This document shows positions 8,476 to 14,206 of a DNA stretch of 27,034 bases, one piece after another; position 1 is the first letter of the stretch; every line of letters starts with the position of its first letter. A program made the position numbers and the translations under genes. The stretch covers positions 1-27,034 of the forward strand of contig CAYJHI010000012.1 of assembly GCA_964370085.1 (NCBI GenBank), in the 5' to 3' direction. The notes under the pieces were generated by a model. That model was given only the letters and a program-made list of their open reading frames with translations, did not search any database and was not told where the DNA came from. The DNA is from CARZYU01 sp964370085. Its GTDB lineage: Bacteria > Bacillota_I > Bacilli_A > RF39 > UBA660.

Positions 8476-9567
8476 TTATTTTTTCTTTGATATATTTAAT
8501 ATAATACCGACAATAAACATATAAGATATTAAACTACTACCACCATAACTTATAAAAGGTAAAGTAATACCCATAATAGGTAAAAGACCAATAGTCATTC
8601 CAATGTTTTGAATTTGTTGAAAGACCAACATAGTTATAATTCCTATCAAAACATATTTATCTATTTTTCTACTGTTACTAGATAATTTAATAAGCTTATA
8701 ATCAAAAACAAAAATAATTCCTAATAACAAAGTAGTTATAACAAAACCAAAATTAGAAGCAAATACTGAAAAGATAAAATCAGTACCAGATTCAGGAAAA
8801 TATAAAGGAGTATTATTATATCCGTGTCCTAGTAAAGATGCAGATCCTATAGCAACCACAGAATTTTCAAGTTGCATTCCTACACCTTGTTGCCAATCAA
8901 GTAATCTATTAATGCGGTAATATATATCATTACCAAATAAATCAATGAATAAATTTTCATATAAAAAGTAAATTAATAATATCCCAATAAATAAACTTAT
9001 AATGATCAACAAACCTAAAATAAACCACCTAAGTCTAATTCCACTAAAAAAGAGCATTACAAACATAATCAAAAAATAAATAATAACTACACCAGTATCA
9101 GGCTCTAAAAAGGTTAATATACTAGGAATCAACGTAATAAATAAACATTTAGTAATTAACAACACTTCACTTTTGAGAGGATGTTTCTTTATAGGTTTAT
9201 ACTTATATATAGTAATACCAAGTACCATTATTAAAAATATTTTCATAAATTCACTAGGTTGAAAACTACCAACACCTGGTATAATAAACCAACATTTACT
9301 ATTGTTAATAGGAGTACCAATAATTAAAAGAAGTAAGAGAAGTATATTACCTACAATATATAAAAACCAAGCATGTTTATAAATAATTTTATTATTAAAC
9401 TTCAATATAACAAAAACTAAAATAAAACCAATTAAATACCACATCACTTGTTTTATAGCTAAGTCTTTAATTGATAAATAAGTAGTAGCACTATAAATAG
9501 TAACGACACTAATAATGGCAAATAACAAAATAAGTATAACAATACTCTTATCTATTTTCTTTAGCAT
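8476..9567 (-). CDS. rodA: SEDS-family peptidoglycan glycosyltransferase, RodA/FtsW/SpoVE
   Basis: Polytopic membrane enzyme that polymerises lipid II into glycan strands together with a class B penicillin-binding protein. The 363 residues form about ten hydrophobic helices. Family landmarks: QPSEFMKI (103-110), EPDTG (155-159), ESGTDFIFSV with the catalytic Asp at D263, and the C-terminal GLLPIMGITLPFISYGGSS. The short form and the wording around QPSEFMK fit RodA rather than the longer FtsW, but SpoVE (spore cortex) cannot be excluded in a sporulating organism. It is a single gene convergent with the ABC operon. Its start has a TAGGTGATA ribosome-binding site. No partner transpeptidase is in the window. 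Confidence 0.9.
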   Translation of the reverse strand: MLKKIDKSIVILILLFAIISVVTIYSATTYLSIKDLAIKQVMWYLIGFILVFVILKFNNKIIYKHAWFLYIVGNILLLLLLIIGTPINNSKCWFIIPGVGSFQPSEFMKIFLIMVLGITIYKYKPIKKHPLKSEVLLITKCLFITLIPSILTFLEPDTGVVIIYFLIMFVMLFFSGIRLRWFILGLLIIISLFIGILLIYFLYENLFIDLFGNDIYYRINRLLDWQQGVGMQLENSVVAIGSASLLGHGYNNTPLYFPESGTDFIFSVFASNFGFVITTLLLGIIFVFDYKLIKLSSNSRKIDKYVLIGIITMLVFQQIQNIGMTIGLLPIMGITLPFISYGGSSLISYMFIVGIILNISKKK

Positions 9568-9638
9568 TTATTATCACCTAACAATAGTATGTCAAAAATA
9601 TTAGGCTCTAAACATATAATATAACAGGAGATGATATA

Positions 9639-9935
9639 ATGACTAAAAAATTGCCTCAAGTATTTCAAGTTCCCATAAATAATAAACTAAAAAATAATAA
9701 AGAAGTTTATTATTCTAATTATAGTGAAGACACTAGTTCTAATCAAAGTGATGTAAAGTTAATAGTTGAACAATTATTTAAAACTACAGGTTATGTTTTT
9801 AGAACTAAACTAAAGATTATAACTAACAACAATACTTATGAAACAAGTATTATGGCTAAAACGAATAAAGGAATAGTAACTATTAATAATATTTTTATTC
9901 CATACGAAGAAATAAAACAAATTATTACAAAATAA
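9639..9935 (+). CDS. Unknown 98-residue protein upstream of a spore coat gene
   Basis: Not recognised. The N-terminal 35 residues are polar and probably unfolded (KKLPQVFQVPINNKLKNNKEVYYS). Residues 38-98 alternate hydrophobic and polar residues in a way that suggests a small mixed alpha/beta domain with strands around KLKIITNNNTYETSI and GIVTINNIFIP. There is no membrane segment or signal peptide. The ribosome-binding site AGGAGATG is good, and a TATAAT at 9615-9620 provides a -10. It converges on the CotY/CotZ-like gene with which it shares a terminator. A sporulation role is a guess from location only. Confidence 0.7.
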   Translation: MTKKLPQVFQVPINNKLKNNKEVYYSNYSEDTSSNQSDVKLIVEQLFKTTGYVFRTKLKIITNNNTYETSIMAKTNKGIVTINNIFIPYEEIKQIITK

Positions 9936-9959
9936 AAAGACCATTAATTTGGTCTTTTA
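9934..9959. terminator. Bidirectional terminator between convergent genes
   Basis: Perfect stem AAAAGACC (9935-9942) and GGTCTTTT (9951-9958) with an eight-base loop. T-rich tracts follow on both strands, so it serves the 98-residue gene on plus and the coat gene on minus. Confidence 0.9.
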
Positions 9960-10364
9960 TTAACATGGAACATACGCATCTGGAAGACATTTCAAAACAC
10001 CTACACAATTTAAATTAATTGTGAAATAAGTATCAGTAGCAATATATGGTATGTCTGTTTGTGTTGTATCAGGATTAGCAATTAAAACACGACAAGTACA
10101 ACAGTTTTCATCAACGTTTTCTGCTCTAAAGATACTAGAAGTTCCAGTTGTACCATTTAAAGTATAATCTATTGACCATAAGTTACCAGTACAACAATTA
10201 TATAGATTAATAGGTCTAGTATTAAATCCTAAAATAGAAGTACAAGGTCCCAAATAAGGTTTAGAACATCCCTCTAAAACTTCTTGGCTTTCAGTATGTT
10301 GTAAAGATATAATAAATGCTAAAATATCTCCAATACATGTAGTGTTAGCAGGTTCATTGCACAT
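9960..10364 (-). CDS. CotY/CotZ-family spore coat (crust) protein
   Basis: 134-residue cysteine-rich protein of the CotY/CotZ type. In B. subtilis these proteins build the outermost spore crust by disulfide-linked two-dimensional assembly. Supporting features are an N-terminal CIGDILAFIISLQ helix, the central ENVDENCCTCRVLIAN and the C-terminal TDTYFTINLNCVGVLKCLPDAYV, which matches the family signature of a strand, a Cys-rich turn and NCL/KCL. Twelve or so Cys residues are spread over the chain; there is no signal peptide. The start has a strong AAAGGAGG ribosome-binding site. This gene is direct evidence that the organism has, or recently had, an endospore coat. Which of CotY or CotZ it equals cannot be decided. 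Confidence 0.85.
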   Translation of the reverse strand: MCNEPANTTCIGDILAFIISLQHTESQEVLEGCSKPYLGPCTSILGFNTRPINLYNCCTGNLWSIDYTLNGTTGTSSIFRAENVDENCCTCRVLIANPDTTQTDIPYIATDTYFTINLNCVGVLKCLPDAYVPC

Positions 10365-10483
10365 ATAAAATCCTCCTTTCTAAAGACAACCTTGATAACG
10401 TAAGAAGTCATTCTTCTTTACATATTATCTAATATAAGATATTCAATAACACATACTTAGTCTATTATGAATACCTATATTAG

Positions 10484-10512
10484 TAGTTTATGTTCAACAT
10501 ATTATAAATTGT
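10484..10512 (-). promoter_or_regulatory. Possible SigK-like promoter for the coat gene
   Basis: On the minus strand CATAAACTA (10484-10492) fits the SigK -10 pattern CATAnnnTA. An AC (10511-10512) about 17 bp upstream fits the minimal -35. The leader to the coat gene would be about 110 bases, which is long, and the motif is short enough to occur by chance. Confidence 0.25.
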
Positions 10513-10576
10513 CAAAAAAAGTAAAAGACTAACATGCAATTTCCTTAAAAATCATTAGAAAAAATTATGGTAATTA

Positions 10577-10606
10577 TTGGTGCTTGTAATTAAATTAAAG
10601 TATGAT
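10577..10606 (+). promoter_or_regulatory. Promoter of a small plus-strand RNA
   Basis: TTGGTG (10577-10582), 18-bp spacer, TATGAT (10601-10606). The surrounding sequence GGTAATTATTGGTG recurs before the gene at 10937, with the same TTGGTG and 18-bp spacer followed by TATCAT. Confidence 0.45.
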
Positions 10607-10631
10607 AAACTAATATTGGGAGGCACCTAGA

Positions 10632-10682
10632 GTGATATCTAGAGCTTACTGGTATGTTGAGAAGATTCACTTCAAGTATTGA
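10632..10682 (+). CDS. Possible 16-residue peptide inside the small RNA
   Basis: A GTG frame reads MISRAYWYVEKIHFKY and stops at 10680-10682, inside the terminator hairpin. GGGAGG lies 8 bases before the GTG. The peptide is basic and aromatic with no membrane segment. Translation up to the hairpin would interfere with its folding and so could control termination. Frames of this size occur by chance, and only the ribosome-binding motif argues for it. Confidence 0.25.
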   Translation: MISRAYWYVEKIHFKY

Positions 10683-10696
10683 GGCGAATCTTTTTT
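10662..10696 (+). terminator. Terminator of the small RNA, shared in antisense
   Basis: AAGATTC (10662-10668) pairs with GAATCTT (10686-10692). After an A/C mismatch, CTTCAA pairs with TTGAGG around a GTA loop. The T run is 10691-10696. It lies immediately after the stop codon (10698) of the convergent minus-strand peptide gene, so that transcript also carries the hairpin, but its minus-strand T tract is weak. Confidence 0.8.
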
Positions 10697-10697
10697 A

Positions 10698-10778
10698 TTA
10701 AATAATCCTAAATAAACAGGTGATTAATAAAACAATAATAAGTACTAATGCAAAGATTAGAAAATCTTTCTTAGACAT
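10698..10778 (-). CDS. 26-residue single-pass membrane peptide
   Basis: Starts MSKKDFLIFALV, continues with an unbroken hydrophobic helix and ends LLITCLFRII, followed by TAA. It has two N-terminal lysines, one membrane-spanning helix of about 20 residues and one Cys near the C-terminal end. GGAGGTGG, 5 bases before the ATG, is among the strongest ribosome-binding sites in the window, which strongly supports real translation. It lies in an otherwise gene-free stretch next to a spore coat gene and converges on a small RNA. The size, composition and convergent RNA recall type I toxins of the Fst class. Small sporulation membrane peptides are the alternative. No specific family is recognised. 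Confidence 0.6.
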   Translation of the reverse strand: MSKKDFLIFALVLIIVLLITCLFRII

Positions 10779-10885
10779 ATTACCACCTCCTCGGTCAACC
10801 GAAGTTCCCCTAAGTACCAGTAGTCTAGTTCTAAATGCTTCTAATATATTATTCGCAAAAAAATTTAAAAAGTGTTTGGTAATTA

Positions 10886-10915
10886 TTGGTGTTAATAAAT
10901 AAATTATGATATCAT
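10886..10915 (+). promoter_or_regulatory. Promoter of the helical-protein gene
   Basis: TTGGTG (10886-10891), 18-bp spacer, TATCAT (10910-10915). The -10 lies in the perfect 12-bp palindrome TATGATATCATA (10905-10916). The upstream GGTAATTATTGGTG is a repeat of the segment at 10569-10582. Confidence 0.4.
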
Positions 10916-10936
10916 AAAATTATAAAGGTGATGAAT

Positions 10937-12211
10937 ATGGCAAAGTTAATAGAAATTTTAGAGACAGATGATTTAATACAAGGACTTGAACAGTTAGATA
11001 AAAATGCTATAAAAATAGAGCAGTTGAAACAATTATTTTCGCTAGACTGTAATAGTTTTAAATGTGCTAAAAGTCTATATCTTTACATGATCCATAATAA
11101 GTCTAAAGCTAGTGATTTTGTATTTAAATATATAATTGAACATAATTATTTAGAAGAGGAATATCTAGAAAATATTATTGTTGCCGCTAAAGAGATAGAT
11201 GAACCAATGATAATTGAAAGATTGTCATACATTATTAAAACTTCAAAGAACAATGCAATGTATGTTAGTTTTTTAACTGATATTGTTAAATATTATGAAA
11301 TATGGATTGACCATAAAGTTTTGAGTGCAATTAGTAAATATGGAAAAAAACACATCGATGCAATGCCTCATCAGAAATGTACTTATGAAAACATCGAAAA
11401 ATTAGCGATGCAATTATCAGATTTAGCATATCGTTCTACTTTTGAAGATGAAAAAAGTAGCCATAAAGTAACGACCGCTATTTCACTTGGACCAGTTAAA
11501 GGAAATATCTATGCAGATTTATATCATCAATTAAAGAAAAATAACCAACCAGAAAAATTAGAAATTTTTGAAAAAATATTACCCTACAGTAATAATGAAC
11601 AAAGTAAGAAGCTATTACATGACACAAATATCTTATTAGAATATGATTGTTTATCAGTAATGACAAATCAAATAGAAACAATGGATTATACAGATCAAAG
11701 CATTAATTATCAATACTTAAATAAATTAAGTAAGTTTTGTGCTAAAATAGATAGTTTTCCCAAAGATTCAGTAAAAGACATCATGAAATTGATTCCCTAT
11801 TACGAAGAAGATCTATCGTTACCACTAACAAATTTTGATATTGCTTTAATTGTCGCTAGGGTCTATCAAGAAAAAGATTTGAAAACAAAAATAGATAGAG
11901 TTCTAGCAAATATAACTAAAGAAACAAGAATAGCTATGTATTTACTAAATCATAATAATTTAATAACTAATATTACAAAAATAGAACAACTAAAAAGATA
12001 TCCTCAACAAAATGATTTATTAGCACTCACATGTAAAGAAATAGAAGAAAGTAGAAAAGAAGCAGAGAAAATGCGCAATCCAAAACTTCCTACTATAAAT
12101 ACAGTTAAAAATTTAGAATTATGTCAAAGTAGAGAAGATTTTATGAATATGCTTCCTATCTTACAAAAAGAACAACAAGAGACATATAAAAAGCCATATC
12201 AAAAGAAATAG
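10937..12211 (+). CDS. Unknown helical-repeat protein, 424 residues
   Basis: Not recognised. The cytosolic protein shows no signal peptide, no membrane segments and no catalytic motif. Composition is Leu, Lys, Glu, Ile and Asn rich, with regularly spaced amphipathic helices about 30-35 residues apart through most of the length, suggesting a HEAT- or TPR-like solenoid. The last 50 residues are charged and basic (EAEKMRNPKLP to YKKPYQKK). The stretch EDEKSSHKVTTAISLGPVKGN (about 176-196) is an extended loop. The start at 10937 was chosen because AAAGGTG (10924-10930) is six bases upstream; ATG 10931 and GTG 10928 are in frame but too close to that site. It is followed by the EIIB-like gene, which has its own promoter. 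Confidence 0.8.
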   Translation: MAKLIEILETDDLIQGLEQLDKNAIKIEQLKQLFSLDCNSFKCAKSLYLYMIHNKSKASDFVFKYIIEHNYLEEEYLENIIVAAKEIDEPMIIERLSYIIKTSKNNAMYVSFLTDIVKYYEIWIDHKVLSAISKYGKKHIDAMPHQKCTYENIEKLAMQLSDLAYRSTFEDEKSSHKVTTAISLGPVKGNIYADLYHQLKKNNQPEKLEIFEKILPYSNNEQSKKLLHDTNILLEYDCLSVMTNQIETMDYTDQSINYQYLNKLSKFCAKIDSFPKDSVKDIMKLIPYYEEDLSLPLTNFDIALIVARVYQEKDLKTKIDRVLANITKETRIAMYLLNHNNLITNITKIEQLKRYPQQNDLLALTCKEIEESRKEAEKMRNPKLPTINTVKNLELCQSREDFMNMLPILQKEQQETYKKPYQKK

Positions 12212-12240
12212 TTTTCAAACCTTAAAATATATAGTATAAT
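12212..12240 (+). promoter_or_regulatory. Promoter of the EIIB-like gene
   Basis: TTTTCA (12212-12217), 17-bp spacer, perfect TATAAT (12235-12240). A start near 12247 would give a leader of fewer than ten bases before the ATG at 12256. Confidence 0.5.
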
Positions 12241-12255
12241 TGTATTGGTGATAGA

Positions 12256-12561
12256 ATGGAATATTTAATTTTAGGTATCGTATTAATCATAATACTATTT
12301 GCAATTTTAAAAGCAAATAAAAAAGATGTTCAAATGGATCTTAATAAGTTAGTAGAATATTTAGGTGGTAAAGATAATATTATTGATTCAGAAATAAAAT
12401 TATCACGCTTTAAAGTAACACTTAAAGATGTTTCAAAAGCTAATAAAGAGGCTATTCAGAAACTAGGTGCCAAAGGTATTGTAGAAATAGATAATCAATT
12501 GAAAATTATCTTAGGACCAGAAAGTAAACAATTAAAAAAATATATTGATGACCTAAAGTAG
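12256..12561 (+). CDS. Membrane-anchored PTS EIIB-like domain without catalytic cysteine
   Basis: 101 residues: one N-terminal membrane helix (2-19), a short linker, then a glucose-type PTS EIIB fold (about 28-100) recognised by YLGGKDNI, the SRFKVTL strand and GAKGIVEIDNQLKIILGP. In active EIIB the cysteine that carries phosphate lies in the pattern aCxTRLRV. Here the matching position is Lys48 (EIKLSRFKV), so phosphotransfer is not possible. Arg51 of the motif is kept. Similar stand-alone, Cys-less EIIB proteins occur in other Firmicutes and are named as PTS subunits by homology only. A sensing or scaffolding role is inference. No EIIC or EIIA gene is nearby. Confidence 0.82.
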   Translation: MEYLILGIVLIIILFAILKANKKDVQMDLNKLVEYLGGKDNIIDSEIKLSRFKVTLKDVSKANKEAIQKLGAKGIVEIDNQLKIILGPESKQLKKYIDDLK

Positions 12562-12563
12562 AC

Positions 12564-12592
12564 AAAAAGTGATGAATTTCGTCACTTTTTTT
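12564..12592 (+). terminator. Terminator after the EIIB-like gene
   Basis: AAAAAGTGA (12564-12572) pairs perfectly with TCACTTTTT (12582-12590), loop of nine bases, T run of seven. It insulates the Spo0A-box promoter that begins six bases later. Confidence 0.85.
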
Positions 12593-12597
12593 CATAT

Positions 12598-12614
12598 TTC
12601 GACAAATTTCGACA
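12598..12614 (-). promoter_or_regulatory. Two tandem exact Spo0A boxes
   Basis: TTCGACA occurs at 12598-12604 and 12608-12614. Read on the minus strand both are the exact Spo0A box TGTCGAA, and both are preceded there by T-rich sequence (TTTTGTCGAA and ATTTGTCGAA), as in the extended consensus. They are 10 bp apart in the same orientation, the spacing for a cooperative dimer. They overlap the -35 region and spacer of the kinase promoter. Confidence 0.7.
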
Positions 12615-12625
12615 AAATAAGTCTC

Positions 12626-12631
12626 TATAAT
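12626..12631 (+). promoter_or_regulatory. -10 box of the sensor kinase gene
   Basis: Perfect TATAAT. No -35 hexamer stands 16-18 bp upstream (CAAATT/AAATTT). The TTCGAC of Spo0A box 1 ends 22 bp upstream. A missing -35 covered by activator boxes is what an activator-dependent promoter looks like, though repression is not excluded. Confidence 0.55.
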
Positions 12632-12653
12632 AAAAATAGAAAGGGACAATAAT

Positions 12654-13955
12654 ATGGATTACTTATTAGATTTAATATATGAAATGATTTTAATCATCTT
12701 TCCGTTTTTAGTATATATTGTATTTACAACTAACTCTAAAAATTTAGAAAAAAAAGATAATAAATTACTATTTGACTTAGTACTATTTTCATCTTTTTAT
12801 TTTTCAACAAGATACGCAGCATTAGATGATAGTTCCATGATGTTATTATTGATCAATATTCCCTTATTAATTGCTTATATCAAACAAAGAACATTAGCAG
12901 CACTAATAATGTCTATTATTATAGGACTTATATACTTTGATAGTACACAAATAACACTTTTAATCATAATATTAGAGTATTGTTTTTACTTTCTTGTTAA
13001 TACATACTTAATCAAAAAGAAAAAAAATATGTATTTAATGCTAACAATTTTTAGTTTAGTAAAAGCGTTTACTTTTTCTTTTCATTATGTTTTATATATT
13101 GATCCTTTAAGCCCTTTTGGTGATAGTATAATAAATTTAATTATACTAATGTGTATATTTCATACAATAACCGGCAGTATATTTTATCTGCTACATAAAG
13201 GAGAAGATATTATGGATCTTAATACAACAATTAAAGAGTTAGAAAAAGAAAAAATGCTAAGAGCATCTCTTTTCAAAATTACTCATGAAATAAAAAATCC
13301 AATTGCAGTTTGCAAAGGATATTTAGATATGTTAGATATTAATGACGAAAAAAAACTACATAAATATATTCCTATTGTCAAACAAGAAATATCAAGGACT
13401 TTAACATTAATGGATGATTACTTAGATTATACCAAAATAAAAATCAATAAAGAAACAGTAGACTTATATCTCTTAATAGAGGAAACATGCGATTCTCTAG
13501 AATCACTATTTCATCAAAATCAAATTAAAACAATTTTCAAAATACCGGATTCTGAGTTATATATGGAAATAGATTATAATAGAATGAAACAAGTATTGGT
13601 AAATATCTTCAAAAATGCTATGGAAGCAAAGAAAGATAATGAAAAAATGACAATTTCATTAACTGTGAAAGAAGAAAATGAAGAAGTCATCATTAAAATA
13701 AAGGATAATGGAGTAGGGATGGATCAAGAAACTCTATCCAAAGTAAGTGAAATGTTTTATACAACGAAACAAAAAGGAAGTGGGTTAGGAGTAAGTTTAT
13801 CTAAAGAAATCATTGAACTGCATGGAGGAACAATGCAATATGATTCTGTTAAAGATAAAGGAACAACAGTCTACATAACAATACCAAACAAAAATCAAAG
13901 TCATGAAACTTTGATTGAAGAAGTTAATAATAATAATTTTGTGAATAGTAATTAG
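12654..13955 (+). CDS. Membrane sensor histidine kinase, KinB-like, orphan
   Basis: 433 residues with about six membrane helices (residues 5-180) and no extracellular or PAS domain, then a HisKA dimerisation domain and an HATPase_c domain. The phosphorylated histidine is H211 in THEIKNPIAV. The N-box is around NIFKNAMEA (317-325), the G1 box DNGVGM (351-356) and the G2 box GSGLGV (375-380). Size, helix number and H-box style match the sporulation kinase KinB, and no response regulator gene is adjacent, as for phosphorelay kinases. Two exact Spo0A boxes at its promoter support a place in the Spo0A circuit. The AAAGGGA ribosome-binding site is good. The 3' end overlaps the convergent coat-like gene by 32 bp. 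Confidence 0.88.
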   Translation: MDYLLDLIYEMILIIFPFLVYIVFTTNSKNLEKKDNKLLFDLVLFSSFYFSTRYAALDDSSMMLLLINIPLLIAYIKQRTLAALIMSIIIGLIYFDSTQITLLIIILEYCFYFLVNTYLIKKKKNMYLMLTIFSLVKAFTFSFHYVLYIDPLSPFGDSIINLIILMCIFHTITGSIFYLLHKGEDIMDLNTTIKELEKEKMLRASLFKITHEIKNPIAVCKGYLDMLDINDEKKLHKYIPIVKQEISRTLTLMDDYLDYTKIKINKETVDLYLLIEETCDSLESLFHQNQIKTIFKIPDSELYMEIDYNRMKQVLVNIFKNAMEAKKDNEKMTISLTVKEENEEVIIKIKDNGVGMDQETLSKVSEMFYTTKQKGSGLGVSLSKEIIELHGGTMQYDSVKDKGTTVYITIPNKNQSHETLIEEVNNNNFVNSN

Positions 13956-14154
13956 TAGGTTGATAATAAGGCCTAGGATAATAAGGAACTGGATAAGGAC
14001 AACAGTTATTATTGTTATTATTCGCTAGAGCATATCCACCAATACCACCAATTAATAAAGGTAAAAGAGGTCCAACAAATCTTTCATCTTTATGAGGGAA
14101 ATTTCTCTGATTAATATATCTAGGTTGTGGTATACTATTGTTATATGAATACAT
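13924..14154 (-). CDS. Small Tyr/Pro-rich coat-like protein with glycine hairpin
   Basis: 76 residues starting MYSYNNSIPQPRYINQ. A polar N-terminus is followed by GPLLPLLIGGIGGYALA (a short hydrophobic Gly-rich stretch, about 33-49), a run of six Asn, a CC pair and a tail in which Tyr and Pro alternate (YPVPYYPRPYYQPTNYY). Such tails occur in spore coat and other insoluble structural proteins cross-linked through Tyr. The longer frame up to 14235 was rejected because AAAGGAGT sits 5 bases before the ATG at 14154. It converges on the kinase gene and diverges from the aminopeptidase gene. No exact family is recognised. The coat role is inferred from composition and context. Confidence 0.7.
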   Translation of the reverse strand: MYSYNNSIPQPRYINQRNFPHKDERFVGPLLPLLIGGIGGYALANNNNNNCCPYPVPYYPRPYYQPTNYYSQNYYY

Positions 14155-14155
14155 G

Positions 14156-14179
14156 ACAATACTCCTTTCAAAGTATTGT
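14156..14179. promoter_or_regulatory. Inverted repeat at the coat-like gene start
   Basis: Perfect 8-bp arms ACAATACT (14156-14163) and AGTATTGT (14172-14179) around eight bases that contain most of the minus-strand ribosome-binding site. The outer arm overlaps the minus-strand -10. It may be an operator, or an RNA hairpin holding the ribosome-binding site if transcription starts further upstream. Confidence 0.5.
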
Positions 14180-14203
14180 ATGTTAATAAAAGAAAGGTGT
14201 GAA
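14175..14203 (-). promoter_or_regulatory. Promoter of the coat-like gene
   Basis: On the minus strand TTCACA (14198-14203), 17-bp spacer, TACAAT (14175-14180). Each hexamer has one mismatch to the SigA consensus. The -10 is also part of CATACAAT, the SigE -10 consensus, but no SigE -35 is seen. The -35 lies on the start region of the aminopeptidase gene. Confidence 0.5.
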
Positions 14204-14206
14204 ATA

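Larger units (their letters stand above)
10612..10696 (+). ncRNA. Candidate small RNA of about 85 nt
   Basis: A promoter-like element ends at 10606 and a strong terminator ends at 10696, with no conventional gene between. The predicted transcript contains a GGGAGG ribosome-binding-like motif (10618-10623), a small hairpin CTAGA/TCTAG (10627-10642) and the terminator. It converges on the gene for a 26-residue membrane peptide, sharing the terminator hairpin in antisense. It may be a regulatory antisense RNA, or a tiny messenger for the 16-codon frame at 10632. It does not match a riboswitch or housekeeping RNA I recognise. Confidence 0.5.

Noticed and set aside
9567..9595. TTGACA on the minus strand as the -35 of the SEDS gene
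   Set aside because: The matching -10 would fall on the start codon, leaving no room for the visible ribosome-binding site.
9589..9596. TGTCAAA near the divergent SEDS and 98-residue genes as a Spo0A box
   Set aside because: Single copy with one mismatch; several such heptamers are expected by chance in this composition.
10720..10902. Plus-strand frame of 60 codons through the small peptide region
   Set aside because: It is the antisense of the 26-residue peptide gene, has no ribosome-binding site and a composition unlike the neighbouring proteins.
14138..14206. Upstream in-frame extension of the aminopeptidase gene
   Set aside because: It would cross the start and ribosome-binding site of the divergent coat-like gene, while AAAGGTG fits the ATG at 14207.
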